The notes: generated by a model from the sequence alone, not told the origin. Positions 28,163-37,065 are shown, numbered from the stretch's first letter. The stretch: DNA of 64,000 bases from an uncultured Massilia sp. (GCF_913773735.1 NZ_CAJYEB010000034.1:1-64000), one strand, 5' to 3'. Translations and numbers: made by a program.

Positions 28163-28738
28163 TTACGCGGCGGCGGCCGAGTTGGCGGCGGCGCCGACGT
28201 TGCGGGTGGCCTGGCCGAACTGCGACATGGCGGCGTTCAGGTTCGACTCGATCGCTTCGACGGCCTGCTTCGAGGTCTTGCTGAACTGCTCGTAGCCGGC
28301 GTTGGCGTTGGTGATCGCGGTCTTCAGGGCCGACACGTAGGTTTCCGAACCGGCCGGGGCGTTCTTGGTCACTTCGTCGACCAGCGAGATCACCTTGCGG
28401 TTGACTTCGGCGATCTGGCTTTCGGCGGCCTTCGAGAATTCGGCGCCGGTGTCGGCGGCGATCGAGGCCAGCTGGCGGCCGTAGGACAGGGCTTTCTCGG
28501 CAGTCGGCTGGGCTTGCTGTGCCGACAGGGCGAAGAATTCCTGGGCATCCTTGGCGCCCAGCAGCTGGCGTGCGTTGGCCGACGAGTCTTCGAGCGCGGA
28601 CTTGGCGGTGCTGAGGTTCAGGCCCACCAGCTTTTCCACACCTTCGAAGGTCTTGGTGGTCAGCGCCGACATCAGCGCGAATTGGGATTCGAGGTTGGCT
28701 TTGGTCGCGTTCGAAAACTGCTCAGGGAATGCAAACAT
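28163..28738 (-). CDS. phaP: Phasin family protein (PHA granule-associated)
   Basis: The 191-residue amphipathic helical protein without Cys starts 'MFAFPEQFSNATKANLESQFALM' (quoted in part), a Phasin_2-type N-terminus. It continues with 'LVGLNLSTAKSALEDSSANARQLLGAKDAQEFFAL' features and an Ala-rich tail. Phasins coat polyhydroxyalkanoate granules and control their number and size; the organism therefore probably makes PHA. The leader upstream contains an unusual tandem repeat array. No PHA synthase gene is nearby. Confidence 0.93.
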   Translation of the reverse strand: MFAFPEQFSNATKANLESQFALMSALTTKTFEGVEKLVGLNLSTAKSALEDSSANARQLLGAKDAQEFFALSAQQAQPTAEKALSYGRQLASIAADTGAEFSKAAESQIAEVNRKVISLVDEVTKNAPAGSETYVSALKTAITNANAGYEQFSKTSKQAVEAIESNLNAAMSQFGQATRNVGAAANSAAAA

Positions 28739-29125
28739 GAAGTTCTCCAGTCATGGATAGTGATATGAGGCTGATTCAGGCTGATGCTTTCAGGCCAGTG
28801 CTTCCATTTGATGCATGGGACCGCTTGATGCTTTGGACCGTTGATCCTTGTGGACCTTTGATCCTTGTCGACCTTTGATGCTTTGGACCTTGGATTCGTT
28901 GGACCGTTCGATACGTCGCACCGTCGAGGCGGGCTTTTGTTGTCCAAGCAGCGATTGTGCGCCGCAGCATGAGCAATTTTTGCCGCTTTTCGATTATGCG
29001 TCAAGCACTTTTGATGCGTCGCACAATAGATGAGTGTTAACTTGCGATATATCAACAGATACAACGCTTCACCAGGGTTTTGTTTGTGCCGATACAACAG
29101 TTCCCATTTTTAATAGGTCATCTGC
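28739..29125. other. Phasin leader and intergenic region
   Basis: About 390 bp between the divergent phasin and DMT transporter genes. It contains seven 16-17-bp tandem repeats (28807-28923), listed separately, then ~180 bp of AT-rich DNA likely to hold both promoters. No credible ORF: the minus-strand frame across the repeats shifts phase because the unit is not a multiple of three. Confidence 0.6.
28807..28923. repeat. Seven degenerate 16-17-bp tandem repeats upstream of phasin
   Basis: Units begin at 28807, 28824, 28841, 28858, 28875, 28891 and 28907 and follow the pattern TTGATSCTTTGGACCG; units 3 and 4 differ by one base. Less similar copies may extend toward 28770. The array lies 69 nt upstream of the phasin start codon, in its leader or promoter, and could be a set of regulator sites or an RNA element. 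Confidence 0.85.
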
Positions 29126-29144
29126 ATGGGCAAGACGCCCATGC
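29124..29144. promoter_or_regulatory. 8-bp perfect inverted repeat at the DMT transporter start
   Basis: GCATGGGC and GCCCATGC with a 5-nt spacer. It contains the first possible ATG (29126). If translation starts at 29171 it would lie in the leader and could be an operator or a translational hairpin. Confidence 0.45.
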
Positions 29145-30094
29145 TAGACTTGCCATTCCAACCTCTCCCGATGCCCATGCCAGACGCCTCCGCCAGTCCC
29201 GCCGCGTCCTCCGGCGCCACCGTGCAGCCTGGCTGGCTGGCGCCGGTGCCGCTGTTCTTCGTGTTCCTGTGGAGCACCGGCTTCATCGCCGCCAAGTACG
29301 GGCTGCCGTATGCGCCGCCCCTGAGTTTCCTGATCCTGCGCTGCCTGGGCGCCGTGCTGCTCCTGCTGCCGCTGGTGCTGCTCACGCGCGCCCCGTGGCC
29401 GCGCGGGCGCATCGGCCACGTGGCGCTGGCGGGACTATTGTTGCAGGCGGGCTACCTGGGCGGCGTGTGGAGCGCGATCAAGCTCGGCATGCCGGCCGGG
29501 CTGTCGGCCCTGATCGTCGGCATGCAGCCGGTGCTGACCGCCATCGCCGCGCCCTTGATCGGCGAGCGGGTCACGCGGCGCCAGTGGCTGGGCCTGCTGC
29601 TGGGCCTGGCCGGGGTCGGCATGGTCGTGGCCGCCAAGATCAGCCTGACCGGCCTGGCGCCGCAGGCGATCGGCCTGTGCGTGCTGGCACTGCTGTCGAT
29701 CACGGCCGGGACCCTGTACCAGAAACGCTTCTGCCCCAGCTTCGACCTGCGCACCGGCACCGTGATCCAGTACACGGCCAGCGCGCTGGCCATGCTGCCG
29801 CTGGCGGTGCTGCTGGAAGGATTCGGTCCGGCCATGGCGCACGTGCGCTGGACGCCGCAGTTCGTCGGCGCGCTGCTGTGGTCGATCCTGGCGCTGTCGA
29901 TCGGCGCCATCTTCCTGCTGTACCGCCTGATCAGCCGCAACGATGCGACCAGGGTGACCAGCCTGCTGTACCTGACGCCCCCCACCACGGCCGTCATGGC
30001 CTGGCTGATGTTCGGGGAAAAACTCAGTGCGCTCGGCCTGGCCGGCATGGCGGTGGCCGTGCTGGGCGTGGCCTGCGTCGTCAAGAAGTCCTGA
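29126..30094 (+). CDS. DMT-superfamily (EamA) transporter
   Basis: The 322-residue inner-membrane protein has ten predicted helices arranged as two EamA repeats, starting at 'VPLFFVFLWSTGFIAAKYGLPYA' (~48) and again around residue 195. Members export or import amino acids and other metabolites; the substrate here is unknown. The start is uncertain: 29126 and 29171 are both ATG and neither has a strong RBS. An 8-bp inverted repeat (29124-29144) overlaps the first. A nitroreductase gene follows 25 bp later. Confidence 0.88.
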   Translation: MGKTPMLDLPFQPLPMPMPDASASPAASSGATVQPGWLAPVPLFFVFLWSTGFIAAKYGLPYAPPLSFLILRCLGAVLLLLPLVLLTRAPWPRGRIGHVALAGLLLQAGYLGGVWSAIKLGMPAGLSALIVGMQPVLTAIAAPLIGERVTRRQWLGLLLGLAGVGMVVAAKISLTGLAPQAIGLCVLALLSITAGTLYQKRFCPSFDLRTGTVIQYTASALAMLPLAVLLEGFGPAMAHVRWTPQFVGALLWSILALSIGAIFLLYRLISRNDATRVTSLLYLTPPTTAVMAWLMFGEKLSALGLAGMAVAVLGVACVVKKS

Positions 30095-30119
30095 ACGGGA
30101 CATGCACCAAGGAGAACCG

Positions 30120-30815
30120 ATGATCACCAACGACAGCCAGCAGGCCGTGGACGCGGCCATCACCTCGCGCCGCTCGATCCGCGCCTTCCTGCCGACGCCG
30201 GTGGCGCGCGAGGACATCGACGCCATCCTGCGGGTGGCGGCGCGCGCGCCGTCCGGCACCAACACCCAGCCGTGGAAGGTCTACGTGCTGACCGGCGCCG
30301 CCAGGGAACGCCTGAGCGCGGCGATCCTGGCCGCCTACGCGGACCCGGCGCAGGCGAAGGCGCACACGGAGGAATATGCCTACTATCCGCGCGCATGGGT
30401 CTCGCCGTTCGTCGAGCGGCGCCGCAAGGTCGGCTGGGACCTGTACGCGCTGCTCGGCCTGACGCGCGACGACAAGGCCGGCATGGCCGCCCAGCACGGC
30501 CGCAACTACCGGTTCTTCGACGCGCCCGTGGGCCTGATCTTCACCATCGACCGCGTGATGGAGCAGGGCTCCTGGCTCGACTACGGCATGTTCCTGGAGA
30601 ACATCATGATCGCCGCGCGCGGCCGTGGCCTCGATACCTGCCCGCAGGCGGCCTTCACCCAGTTCCACCGCATCATCGCCGCCGAGCTGGCGCTGCCGGC
30701 CAACGAGATGGTGGTGTGCGGCATGGCGCTGGGCCATGCCGACCCCGACAAGGTGGAAAACACGCTGGTGACGGAGCGCGAACCGGTTTCGTCGTTCGTC
30801 CGCTTCGTCGAATGA
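30120..30815 (+). CDS. Nitroreductase-family FMN oxidoreductase
   Basis: This 231-residue protein has the N-terminal 'AITSRRSIRAFLPTPV' FMN phosphate-binding motif, 'ARAPSGTNTQPWKVYV' (the classic nitroreductase SGxNxQPW segment), and the C-terminal 'CGMALGHAD' loop. It is a NAD(P)H-dependent reductase of nitroaromatics, quinones or enones. AAGGAG lies 5 nt before the ATG. It probably shares a transcript with the DMT gene. Confidence 0.93.
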   Translation: MITNDSQQAVDAAITSRRSIRAFLPTPVAREDIDAILRVAARAPSGTNTQPWKVYVLTGAARERLSAAILAAYADPAQAKAHTEEYAYYPRAWVSPFVERRRKVGWDLYALLGLTRDDKAGMAAQHGRNYRFFDAPVGLIFTIDRVMEQGSWLDYGMFLENIMIAARGRGLDTCPQAAFTQFHRIIAAELALPANEMVVCGMALGHADPDKVENTLVTEREPVSSFVRFVE

Positions 30816-31000
30816 GGGTATACTCGAGCGTGCAAGCTGTTGAAAATTCAAGAGATTTCTACAACGCAGCAGGTTTTGCGTTGTAGAAAAACGCGAGCGC
30901 AAGTGGTACAGTCTATTGTGCTTCTCTCGTGTTTCGCTACACTACATTGGTGCTCATCAGCACCCATGTCCATCAAGTTGCGCGTTCAAGGATTTCCAAG

Positions 31001-32128
31001 ATGATCAAGCTCGCACTCGTTGCCGCCATGTCCATGGTGCTCATGCTCCAGCCCGCCGAAGCGGCGACCAAGTCCAAGGCACGCGCGACCGCGACCAAGC
31101 GGGTCAAGGCAAAACCCGCCAAGCTGGTCAAGGTCAAGCGCACCGACCTGGCCAAGGCCATCGCCGCCGACAACCGCAAGCAGATGGTGCGCCGCATCGC
31201 CATGGTGCACGGCAAGCGCAGGGTGGTCTATTCGCCCGTGCGCCGCGCCGCGCCGGCCGTGGCGCTGCTGACCGCCGGCGACCTGGCCGGCCTGAACCGC
31301 ACCCCCGATCCGCTCGACCTGCGTTCCAGCGTCGCCTACGTGATCGACCAGTCGAGTTCGGAAGTGCTGTTCGAAAAGAATTCCTCGGTCGCGCTGCCGA
31401 TCGCCTCGATCACCAAGCTGATGACGGGCCTGGTCGTGGTGCAGGCGGGGCAGAGCCTGGACGACGTGCTGACCATCACCGATGCCGACGTCGACAAGCT
31501 CAAGTTCAGCAGCTCGCGCCTGCCCGTCGGTACCCGCATGACGCGCGGCAACCTGCTGCACATCGCCCTGATGAGTTCGGAAAACCGCGCCGCCGCCGCG
31601 CTTGGCCGCAATTACCCGGGCGGCATCACGGCCTTCGTTGCGGCGATGAACGCCAAGGCGCGCGCGCTGGGCATGAGCGATACGCACTACGTCGATTCGA
31701 GCGGCTTGTCGAGCCAGAACGTGTCGAGCGCGCGCGACCTGGCCAAGCTGGCGACGGTGGCGCACCAGGAGCCGCTGCTGCGCCAGTACTCGACCGACCC
31801 GAGCTACGTGGTCGAGGCGAGCGGCCGGCCGATGAATTTCCACACGACGAATTACCTGGTCGGCATGCCCGACTGGAACATCGGCCTGCAAAAGACCGGC
31901 TTCATCAACGAAGCGGGGCGCTGCCTGGTGATGCAGGCCATGATCCAGGGACGCAACGTGATCATGGTGTTCCTCGATTCCAAGGGCAAGCAGTCGCGGA
32001 CCGCCGACGCGGGACGCATGCGCAAGTGGCTGGAAGCGCTGGCGCCGTCCGGCATCCCGGCCGCGGCCGCGGCGGCGGTGCCGGTCACCGTGTCGGCCGC
32101 CGCGACGGCGCCGGTAATGGTGCAATAG
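31001..32128 (+). CDS. pbpG: D-alanyl-D-alanine endopeptidase, PBP7-like
   Basis: The 375-residue periplasmic S11 serine peptidase has a signal peptide 'MIKLALVAAMSMVLMLQPAEAA' (quoted in part), then a Lys/Arg-rich linker (~25-75). The three active-site motifs are SxxK 'SITKL', SxN-type 'SSEN', and KTG 'KTGF'. It cleaves D-Ala-mDAP crosslinks during peptidoglycan remodelling. The start at 31001 gives the signal peptide and follows AAGGA; the longer frame from 30929 has no RBS. The Ala/Val-rich tail is low complexity. Confidence 0.93.
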   Translation: MIKLALVAAMSMVLMLQPAEAATKSKARATATKRVKAKPAKLVKVKRTDLAKAIAADNRKQMVRRIAMVHGKRRVVYSPVRRAAPAVALLTAGDLAGLNRTPDPLDLRSSVAYVIDQSSSEVLFEKNSSVALPIASITKLMTGLVVVQAGQSLDDVLTITDADVDKLKFSSSRLPVGTRMTRGNLLHIALMSSENRAAAALGRNYPGGITAFVAAMNAKARALGMSDTHYVDSSGLSSQNVSSARDLAKLATVAHQEPLLRQYSTDPSYVVEASGRPMNFHTTNYLVGMPDWNIGLQKTGFINEAGRCLVMQAMIQGRNVIMVFLDSKGKQSRTADAGRMRKWLEALAPSGIPAAAAAAVPVTVSAAATAPVMVQ

Positions 32129-32186
32129 GTGTGGTTGGCTGTGGTGCGCTCCCCGAGCGCACCATGACCGCCCCGCGGCCAGGCGC

Positions 32187-32972
32187 TCAGACCGCCGGCC
32201 CCGCCCGGTGCCCCAGCGTCGCCGAGATCTGCGTGGCCGTGCTCACCAGGTCGTCGATCCAGTCTTCCTGCAGCCGGTCGGCCGGCGCCGAGATCGACAG
32301 TCCCGCCACCAGCTTGCCGCCGTCGTCGTAGATGCCGGCCGCCATGCAGCGCACGCCCAGTTCCAGTTCCTCGTTGTCGCGCGCGTAGCCGCGCGCGCGC
32401 ACCAGCGACAGTTCGCGTTCCAGGCGCGCGAGGTCGGTGATCGAATTCTTGTTGTGGCCGGCCAGGCCCGTGCGCGTGGCATAGGCGCGGATCGCCTTCG
32501 GCTCGTCGATCGACAGGAACAGCTTGCCGGTGGAGGTGAGGTGCAGCGGACCGCGGCCGCCGATCGCGCGCACCACCTGCATGCCCGAGCGCTCCGAGAA
32601 GGCGCGGTCGATGTAGACGATCTCGTCGCCCTGGCGCACCGACAGGTTGACGGTCTGGCGCGTCTTGTTGTGCAGCAGGCGCATCAGCTCGACCGCCGCC
32701 TCGCGCACCGACAGCCGGCTCTTGACCACGTTGCCCAGTTCCAGCAGGCGCATGCCCAGGCGGTAGGTGCCGGGCTCGACGCGGTCCACGAAGCGCGTCA
32801 CCACCATGTCGTTCAGGATCCGGTGCGCCGTCGACGGGTGCAGGCCCGAGATCCGCGACAATTCCTTCAGGCTGACGGGGTCGGGATAGCTGGCGAGCAC
32901 GTCCAGCAGCGCGACCATGCGCTCGATGACCTGGATCGACGTCTTTGCCGGTTCGGGAGTTTCCAGTTTCAT
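32187..32972 (-). CDS. IclR-family transcriptional regulator
   Basis: The 261-residue protein has an N-terminal winged helix (~12-70: 'IQVIERMVALLDVLASYPDPVSLKELSRISGLHPSTAHRIL', in parts) and a C-terminal IclR GAF-like effector domain (~85-255: 'GPLHLTSTGKLFL', 'ELGVRCMAAGIYD', 'VAGLSISAP'). IclR proteins typically sense a carbon-source metabolite. The neighbours are unrelated, so its regulon cannot be inferred. Its start is 138 bp from dgkA on the other strand. Confidence 0.93.
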   Translation of the reverse strand: MKLETPEPAKTSIQVIERMVALLDVLASYPDPVSLKELSRISGLHPSTAHRILNDMVVTRFVDRVEPGTYRLGMRLLELGNVVKSRLSVREAAVELMRLLHNKTRQTVNLSVRQGDEIVYIDRAFSERSGMQVVRAIGGRGPLHLTSTGKLFLSIDEPKAIRAYATRTGLAGHNKNSITDLARLERELSLVRARGYARDNEELELGVRCMAAGIYDDGGKLVAGLSISAPADRLQEDWIDDLVSTATQISATLGHRAGPAV

Positions 32973-33110
32973 GATGTGGTTGGTGCAGTGCGGTATATTT
33001 CTCCACTTTATACCATAATGTGAAAAAAATTGGTAACGAACCCCGGCCGTGTTGCGCGGCTGTCAATTTATGCGGGCATAATGGCGGTCCTGTACAGCAT
33101 TGCGAGCACC

Positions 33111-33497
33111 ATGGAATCACCGAGCAGCGAGTTCAAGAGCAAGGGCGGCCTCAAGCGGATTTTTTCGGCCATGCGATATTCCCTCGACGGCTTCCGGGCC
33201 GCGTGGCGGCACGAGCACGCGTTCCGCCAGGAGGTGATGGTGGCCGTGCCGGCCGCGATCGTTGCGCTGCTGCTGCCGATCTCCGCGTTCCAGAAACTGG
33301 CCTTGATCGCCGTGCTGGGACTGGTGTTGCTGGTCGAGCTGATCAACGCCTCGATCGAGGCGGTGGTCGACCGGGTGTCGCTGGAACGCCATCCGCTGTC
33401 CAAGGCCGCCAAGGACCTGGGCAGCGCGGCCGTGGCGCTGGCGATCGCGATCGCGCTGGCGACCTGGTGCGTGGTCCTGTACAACCGCTTTTTCTGA
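33111..33497 (+). CDS. dgkA: Diacylglycerol kinase
   Basis: The 128-residue integral membrane enzyme recycles diacylglycerol to phosphatidic acid. It has 'GLKRIFSAMRYSLDGFRAAWRHEHAFRQE' (N-terminal amphipathic helix and catalytic Glu region; quoted in part), three transmembrane helices, and 'VELINASIEAVVDRVS' with the catalytic Glu-Asn-Glu pattern. Start 33111 gives the usual length of ~125; ATG 33081 is also in frame, but a TATAAT-like element (GCATAAT) overlaps it and may be the promoter. Confidence 0.93.
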   Translation: MESPSSEFKSKGGLKRIFSAMRYSLDGFRAAWRHEHAFRQEVMVAVPAAIVALLLPISAFQKLALIAVLGLVLLVELINASIEAVVDRVSLERHPLSKAAKDLGSAAVALAIAIALATWCVVLYNRFF

Positions 33498-33535
33498 CGG
33501 CGCATGCGCGCCGCCTCAACCTGAAGGAGATCATG

Positions 33536-34174
33536 ATGACTTTACGCCTGGGCGACACCGCGCCGGACTTCGAGCAGGATTCCACCATCGGCCGCATCCG
33601 CTTCCACGAGTGGGCGGGCGATGCGTGGGTCGTGCTGTTCTCGCACCCGGCCGACTTCACGCCGGTCTGCACCACCGAGCTGGGCCTGACGGCGAAGCTG
33701 AAGCCGGAATTCGACAAGCGCAACGTCAAGGCGATCGCGCTGTCCGTCGATCCGGCCGACAAGCACAGCGCGTGGATCAAGGACATCGAGGAGACCCAGC
33801 AGACCGTGGTCGGCTTCCCGATCATCGCCGATGCCGACAAGACCGTCTCGACGCTGTACGACATGATCCACCCGAACCAGTCGGCCACCGCCACCGTGCG
33901 CTCGCTGTTCGTGATCGACCCGGCCAAGAAGGTGCGCCTGACGATCACCTACCCGATGAGCACCGGCCGCAACTTCGACGAAGTGCTGCGCGTGATCGAC
34001 GCCCTGCAGCTGACCGACGGCTACACGGTGGCGACGCCGGGCAACTGGAAGGATGGCGACGACGTCATCATCCCGCTGACCGTGCAGGATCCGGAGCAGC
34101 TGCAGCAGAAGTACCCGAAGGGCTTCAAGGCGCCCAGGCCCTACCTGCGCCTGACGCCGCAGCCGAACAAGTGA
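33536..34174 (+). CDS. 1-Cys peroxiredoxin (Prx6-type)
   Basis: The 212-residue protein reduces peroxides. The active-site motif 'SHPADFTPVCTTE' (~37-49) carries the peroxidatic Cys; no resolving Cys follows the pattern of 2-Cys enzymes. The C-terminal arm 'GNWKDGDDVIIPLTVQDPE' and 'YLRLTPQP' mark the Prx6 subgroup. Two in-frame ATGs (33533, 33536) follow AGGAG; the second matches the family N-terminus and gives better spacing. Its stop codon sits in the loop of a hairpin. Confidence 0.93.
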   Translation: MTLRLGDTAPDFEQDSTIGRIRFHEWAGDAWVVLFSHPADFTPVCTTELGLTAKLKPEFDKRNVKAIALSVDPADKHSAWIKDIEETQQTVVGFPIIADADKTVSTLYDMIHPNQSATATVRSLFVIDPAKKVRLTITYPMSTGRNFDEVLRVIDALQLTDGYTVATPGNWKDGDDVIIPLTVQDPEQLQQKYPKGFKAPRPYLRLTPQPNK

Positions 34175-34185
34175 AACTTGTTCGG
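34163..34185. terminator. Hairpin with the peroxiredoxin stop codon in its loop
   Basis: CCGAACAAG pairs with CTTGTTCGG around the loop TGAAA, whose TGA is the stop codon of the peroxiredoxin gene. There is no T-tract. It is the first of three hairpins in this 125-bp stretch. Confidence 0.6.
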
Positions 34186-34191
34186 CGTAGG

Positions 34192-34212
34192 CTGGGCGGC
34201 TTCGCCGCCCAG
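34192..34212. repeat. Short palindrome with 9-bp arms and 3-nt loop (family R2)
   Basis: CTGGGCGGC-TTC-GCCGCCCAG preceded by GCGTAGG. It has the same layout as 34268-34288 and resembles R1: 9-bp arms, 3-nt loop. It lies between the peroxiredoxin and TSUP genes. Confidence 0.6.
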
Positions 34213-34267
34213 GCGGTGATGCGTGACGCAGGCATATGGCACGACGAATCGAAGGATGATTGAACGC

Positions 34268-34288
34268 GTGGACGGCGCAGCCGTCCAC
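34268..34288. repeat. Short palindrome with 9-bp arms and 3-nt loop (family R2)
   Basis: GTGGACGGC-GCA-GCCGTCCAC followed by CCTAC, the mirror of the GTAGG next to the previous copy. The GTAGG/CCTAC border suggests one repeat family inserted in both orientations. Confidence 0.6.
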
Positions 34289-34397
34289 CCTACATGGCTG
34301 CGCGTCAGGTACGAAACCCGCATAAGCAAATAAGGAAGCTGTCGTTGGTCCGACAGCCGGGCTGCCTTACCCTTGGCCGACTCCAAGGGACAAGCGC

Positions 34398-35171
34398 ATG
34401 TCGATCACCTACATTCTTTCCGGTTTCGCCGTCGGCCTGCTGGTCGGCATGACCGGCGTCGGCGGCGGCTCGCTGATGACGCCGCTGTTGACCCTGCTGT
34501 TCGGCGTGAACCCGTCGGTGGCCGTCGGCACCGACCTCGCCTTCGCCGCCGTCACCAAGAGCGCCGGCACCATCACCCACCGCGTGCGCGGCACCGTGCA
34601 GTGGCCGATCGTGCGGCGCCTGTGCCTGGGCGCCTTGCCGGCCGCGCTGGCCGCCACGCTGGCGCTGCAGTACGTCGGCCCGCTCGACGCCGCCATCGGC
34701 CGGGTCATCCGCTATTCGATCGCCGTGTCCGTGCTGCTGACCGTGGTCGCCATCCTGTTCCGCGCCAGGCTGCTGGCCTGGGTCCAGGGCCGTCCCGGGC
34801 GCCAGCTGCAGGGACGCCGCCTGGCGGCCGCCACCATCGTCGCCGGCGCGGTGCTGGGCGTGCTGGTGACGGTGTCCTCCATCGGCGCCGGCGCGATCGG
34901 CGCCACGCTGCTGGTGATGCTGTACCCGCAGCTGGAGCCGGCCGAGGTGGCCGGCACCGACATCGCCTATGCCGTCCCGCTGACCGCCATCGCCGCGCTC
35001 GGGCACTGGTGGCTCGGCTCGATCGACTGGACGCTGCTGGGCACGCTGCTGCTCGGGTCGCTGCCGGGCATCACGCTCGGCGCATGGGCGGCGCGCGCCG
35101 TGCCGGAGCGCTTCCTGCGCGGCTTGCTGGCCATGACGCTGACGGGAGTGGCGGTCAAGCTGCTGCATTGA
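34398..35171 (+). CDS. TSUP-family (TauE/SafE) anion exporter
   Basis: The 257-residue inner-membrane protein has two TauE repeats and about eight helices; 'AVGLLVGMTGVGGGSLMTPLL' at the N-terminus is the family signature and recurs in weaker form as 'LVTVSSIGAGAIGATLLVMLYP'. Members move sulfite, sulfoacetate or other sulfur anions. Its position directly upstream of the sulfate uptake genes makes a sulfur role plausible, but a repeat and a 135-bp gap separate them. Confidence 0.9.
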   Translation: MSITYILSGFAVGLLVGMTGVGGGSLMTPLLTLLFGVNPSVAVGTDLAFAAVTKSAGTITHRVRGTVQWPIVRRLCLGALPAALAATLALQYVGPLDAAIGRVIRYSIAVSVLLTVVAILFRARLLAWVQGRPGRQLQGRRLAAATIVAGAVLGVLVTVSSIGAGAIGATLLVMLYPQLEPAEVAGTDIAYAVPLTAIAALGHWWLGSIDWTLLGTLLLGSLPGITLGAWAARAVPERFLRGLLAMTLTGVAVKLLH

Positions 35172-35175
35172 AGGC

Positions 35176-35201
35176 GGTGCGCACGGGGTGCGCACCCTGC
35201 G
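35176..35201. repeat. Short palindromic repeat, family R1 copy 2
   Basis: Identical over 26 nt to 22066-22091: arms GGTGCGCAC and GTGCGCACC, GGG loop, CTGCG tail. It begins four bases after the TSUP stop codon. Confidence 0.8.
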
Positions 35202-35306
35202 CAAAGACACGCAGGTTGTAAGCAAATGATTTTTGCTTCGTTTGTAATATGCGCTGCCGATGCGATTATGTCTCGCTATTAGAAGAAATTGTAATAAGGC
35301 GGACGA

Positions 35307-36152
35307 ATGAATACTTTGGTGCAATCCCGCAGCAGTGCCAACCGGGTCATCCCCGGCTTCGGCCTCTCGCTCGGGTTCACGCTGTTCTACCTGGCGCTGC
35401 TGGTACTGATCCCGTTGTCGGCGATCTTCCTCAAGACCTTCACGATGAGCTGGGACGCGTTCTGGACGGCCGTCACGTCCGAGCGCGTGATGGCGTCCTA
35501 CCGCCTCAGCTTCGGCGCGGCGCTGCTGGGCGCCGCCATCAACGTCGTGTTCGGCGGCATCGTCGCCTGGGTGCTGGTGCGCTACCAGTTCCCCGGCAAG
35601 CGCTTCGTCGACGCGCTGGTCGACCTGCCGTTCGCGCTGCCTACCGCCGTGGCCGGCATCACGCTGACGGCGCTGTACTCGACCAACGGCTGGATCGGCC
35701 AGTACCTGGACAAGGTCGGCATCAAGGTCGCGTTCACGCCGCTGGGCGTCGTCATCGCGCTGACCTTCATCGGCCTGCCGTTCGTCGTGCGCACCGTGCA
35801 GCCGGTGCTGGAAGACGCCGAGCGCGAGCTGGAAGAGGCGGCCGCCAGCCTGGGCGCCAGCCCCTGGCAGACCTTCGCGCGCGTGATCCTGCCGGGCATC
35901 ACCCCGGCGCTGCTGACCGGCTTCGCGCTCGCGTTCGCGCGCGCCACCGGCGAATACGGGTCCGTCATCTTCATCGCCGGCAACATGCCGATGGTGTCCG
36001 AGATCACGCCGCTGTTCATCATCACCAAGCTGGAGCAGTACGACTATGCCGGCGCCACCGCGATCGCCGTGGTGATGCTGGTCGTGTCCTTCGTGCTGCT
36101 GCTGGCCATTAACCTGCTGCAGGCCTGGGCCCGCAAGCGGGCGGGGAAATAA
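35307..36152 (+). CDS. cysT: Sulfate ABC transporter permease CysT
   Basis: The 281-residue permease (CysU in E. coli) has six helices. Family motifs include 'VDLPFALPTAVAGITLTALYS' and the EAA loop 'ELEEAAASLGASPWQTFARVILPGI' (quoted in part), which docks on CysA. It starts the cysTWA-cysB run. The stop is immediately followed by the cysW ATG. The gene for the binding protein (sbp) that usually precedes it is absent here. Confidence 0.95.
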   Translation: MNTLVQSRSSANRVIPGFGLSLGFTLFYLALLVLIPLSAIFLKTFTMSWDAFWTAVTSERVMASYRLSFGAALLGAAINVVFGGIVAWVLVRYQFPGKRFVDALVDLPFALPTAVAGITLTALYSTNGWIGQYLDKVGIKVAFTPLGVVIALTFIGLPFVVRTVQPVLEDAERELEEAAASLGASPWQTFARVILPGITPALLTGFALAFARATGEYGSVIFIAGNMPMVSEITPLFIITKLEQYDYAGATAIAVVMLVVSFVLLLAINLLQAWARKRAGK

Positions 36153-37064
36153 ATGAGCGCCGTCCTCGATACCGCCGCCCGCGACAAGGCCGCCGCGCAG
36201 GCCGCCCATCCGGCGCCGCGCAAGTCCACCAGCACGCTGGAGCCGGGCTGGGTGCGCTGGCTGCTCGTCGCCGTCGCCCTGCTGTTCCTCACGCTGTTCC
36301 TGTTCATCCCGCTCGTCGCCGTGTTCGTCGAGGCGCTGAAGAACGGCTGGGACACCTACCGCACCGCGATCCTCGATCCCGACGCGCTGGCCGCCATCAA
36401 GCTGACGTTCATCGCGGCCGCCATCTCGGTGCCGCTGAACCTGGTGTTCGGCGTGGCCGCGGCCTGGGCCATCGCCAAGTTCGACTTCCGCGGCAAGAGC
36501 CTCCTGATCACGCTGATCGACCTGCCGTTCTCGGTGTCGCCCGTCATCGCGGGCCTGATCTACGTGCTGCTGTTCGGCTCCCAGGGCTGGTTCGGCCCCT
36601 GGCTGATGGACCACGACATCAAGATCCTGTTCGCCGTGCCGGGCATCGTGCTGGCGACCGTGTTCGTCACCTTCCCGTTCGTGGCGCGCGAGCTGATCCC
36701 GCTGATGCAGGCGCAGGGCAGCGAGGAAGAGGAGGCGGCGCTGGTGCTGGGCGCGTCCGGCTGGTCCACCTTCTTCAGGGTCACGCTCCCCAACATCAAG
36801 TGGGGCCTGCTATACGGCGTGATCCTGTGCAATGCCCGCGCGATGGGCGAGTTCGGCGCCGTGTCGGTGGTGTCGGGCCACATCCGCGGCGAGACCAACA
36901 CGATGCCGCTGCAGGTCGAGATCCTCTACAACGAATACAACTTCACGGCCGCCTTCGCGATCGCCTCGCTGCTGGCGCTGCTGGCCCTGGTCACGCTGGC
37001 GGTGAAGACCTTTGTCGAATGGCGCCTGCAGCAAACGCGCAAGACGACCCTCACGGAGCACTGA
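36153..37064 (+). CDS. cysW: Sulfate ABC transporter permease CysW
   Basis: This 303-residue second permease subunit has a hydrophilic N-terminal stretch (~30 residues), six helices, and the EAA loop '[26 protein letters not shown]' (quoted in part). '[35 protein letters not shown]' is the CysW signature region. It abuts cysT with no gap and cysA begins one base after its stop. Confidence 0.95.
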   Translation: MSAVLDTAARDKAAAQAAHPAPRKSTSTLEPGWVRWLLVAVALLFLTLFLFIPLVAVFVEALKNGWDTYRTAILDPDALAAIKLTFIAAAISVPLNLVFGVAAAWAIAKFDFRGKSLLITLIDLPFSVSPVIAGLIYVLLFGSQGWFGPWLMDHDIKILFAVPGIVLATVFVTFPFVARELIPLMQAQGSEEEEAALVLGASGWSTFFRVTLPNIKWGLLYGVILCNARAMGEFGAVSVVSGHIRGETNTMPLQVEILYNEYNFTAAFAIASLLALLALVTLAVKTFVEWRLQQTRKTTLTEH

Positions 37065-37065
37065 C

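Noticed and set aside
28807..28923. CRISPR array
   Set aside because: The units are contiguous with no spacers and there are no cas genes.
28672..29097. Minus-strand ORFs across the phasin leader repeats
   Set aside because: The 16-17-bp unit shifts frame each time, so the repeats do not encode a repeated peptide; it is a DNA/RNA repeat.
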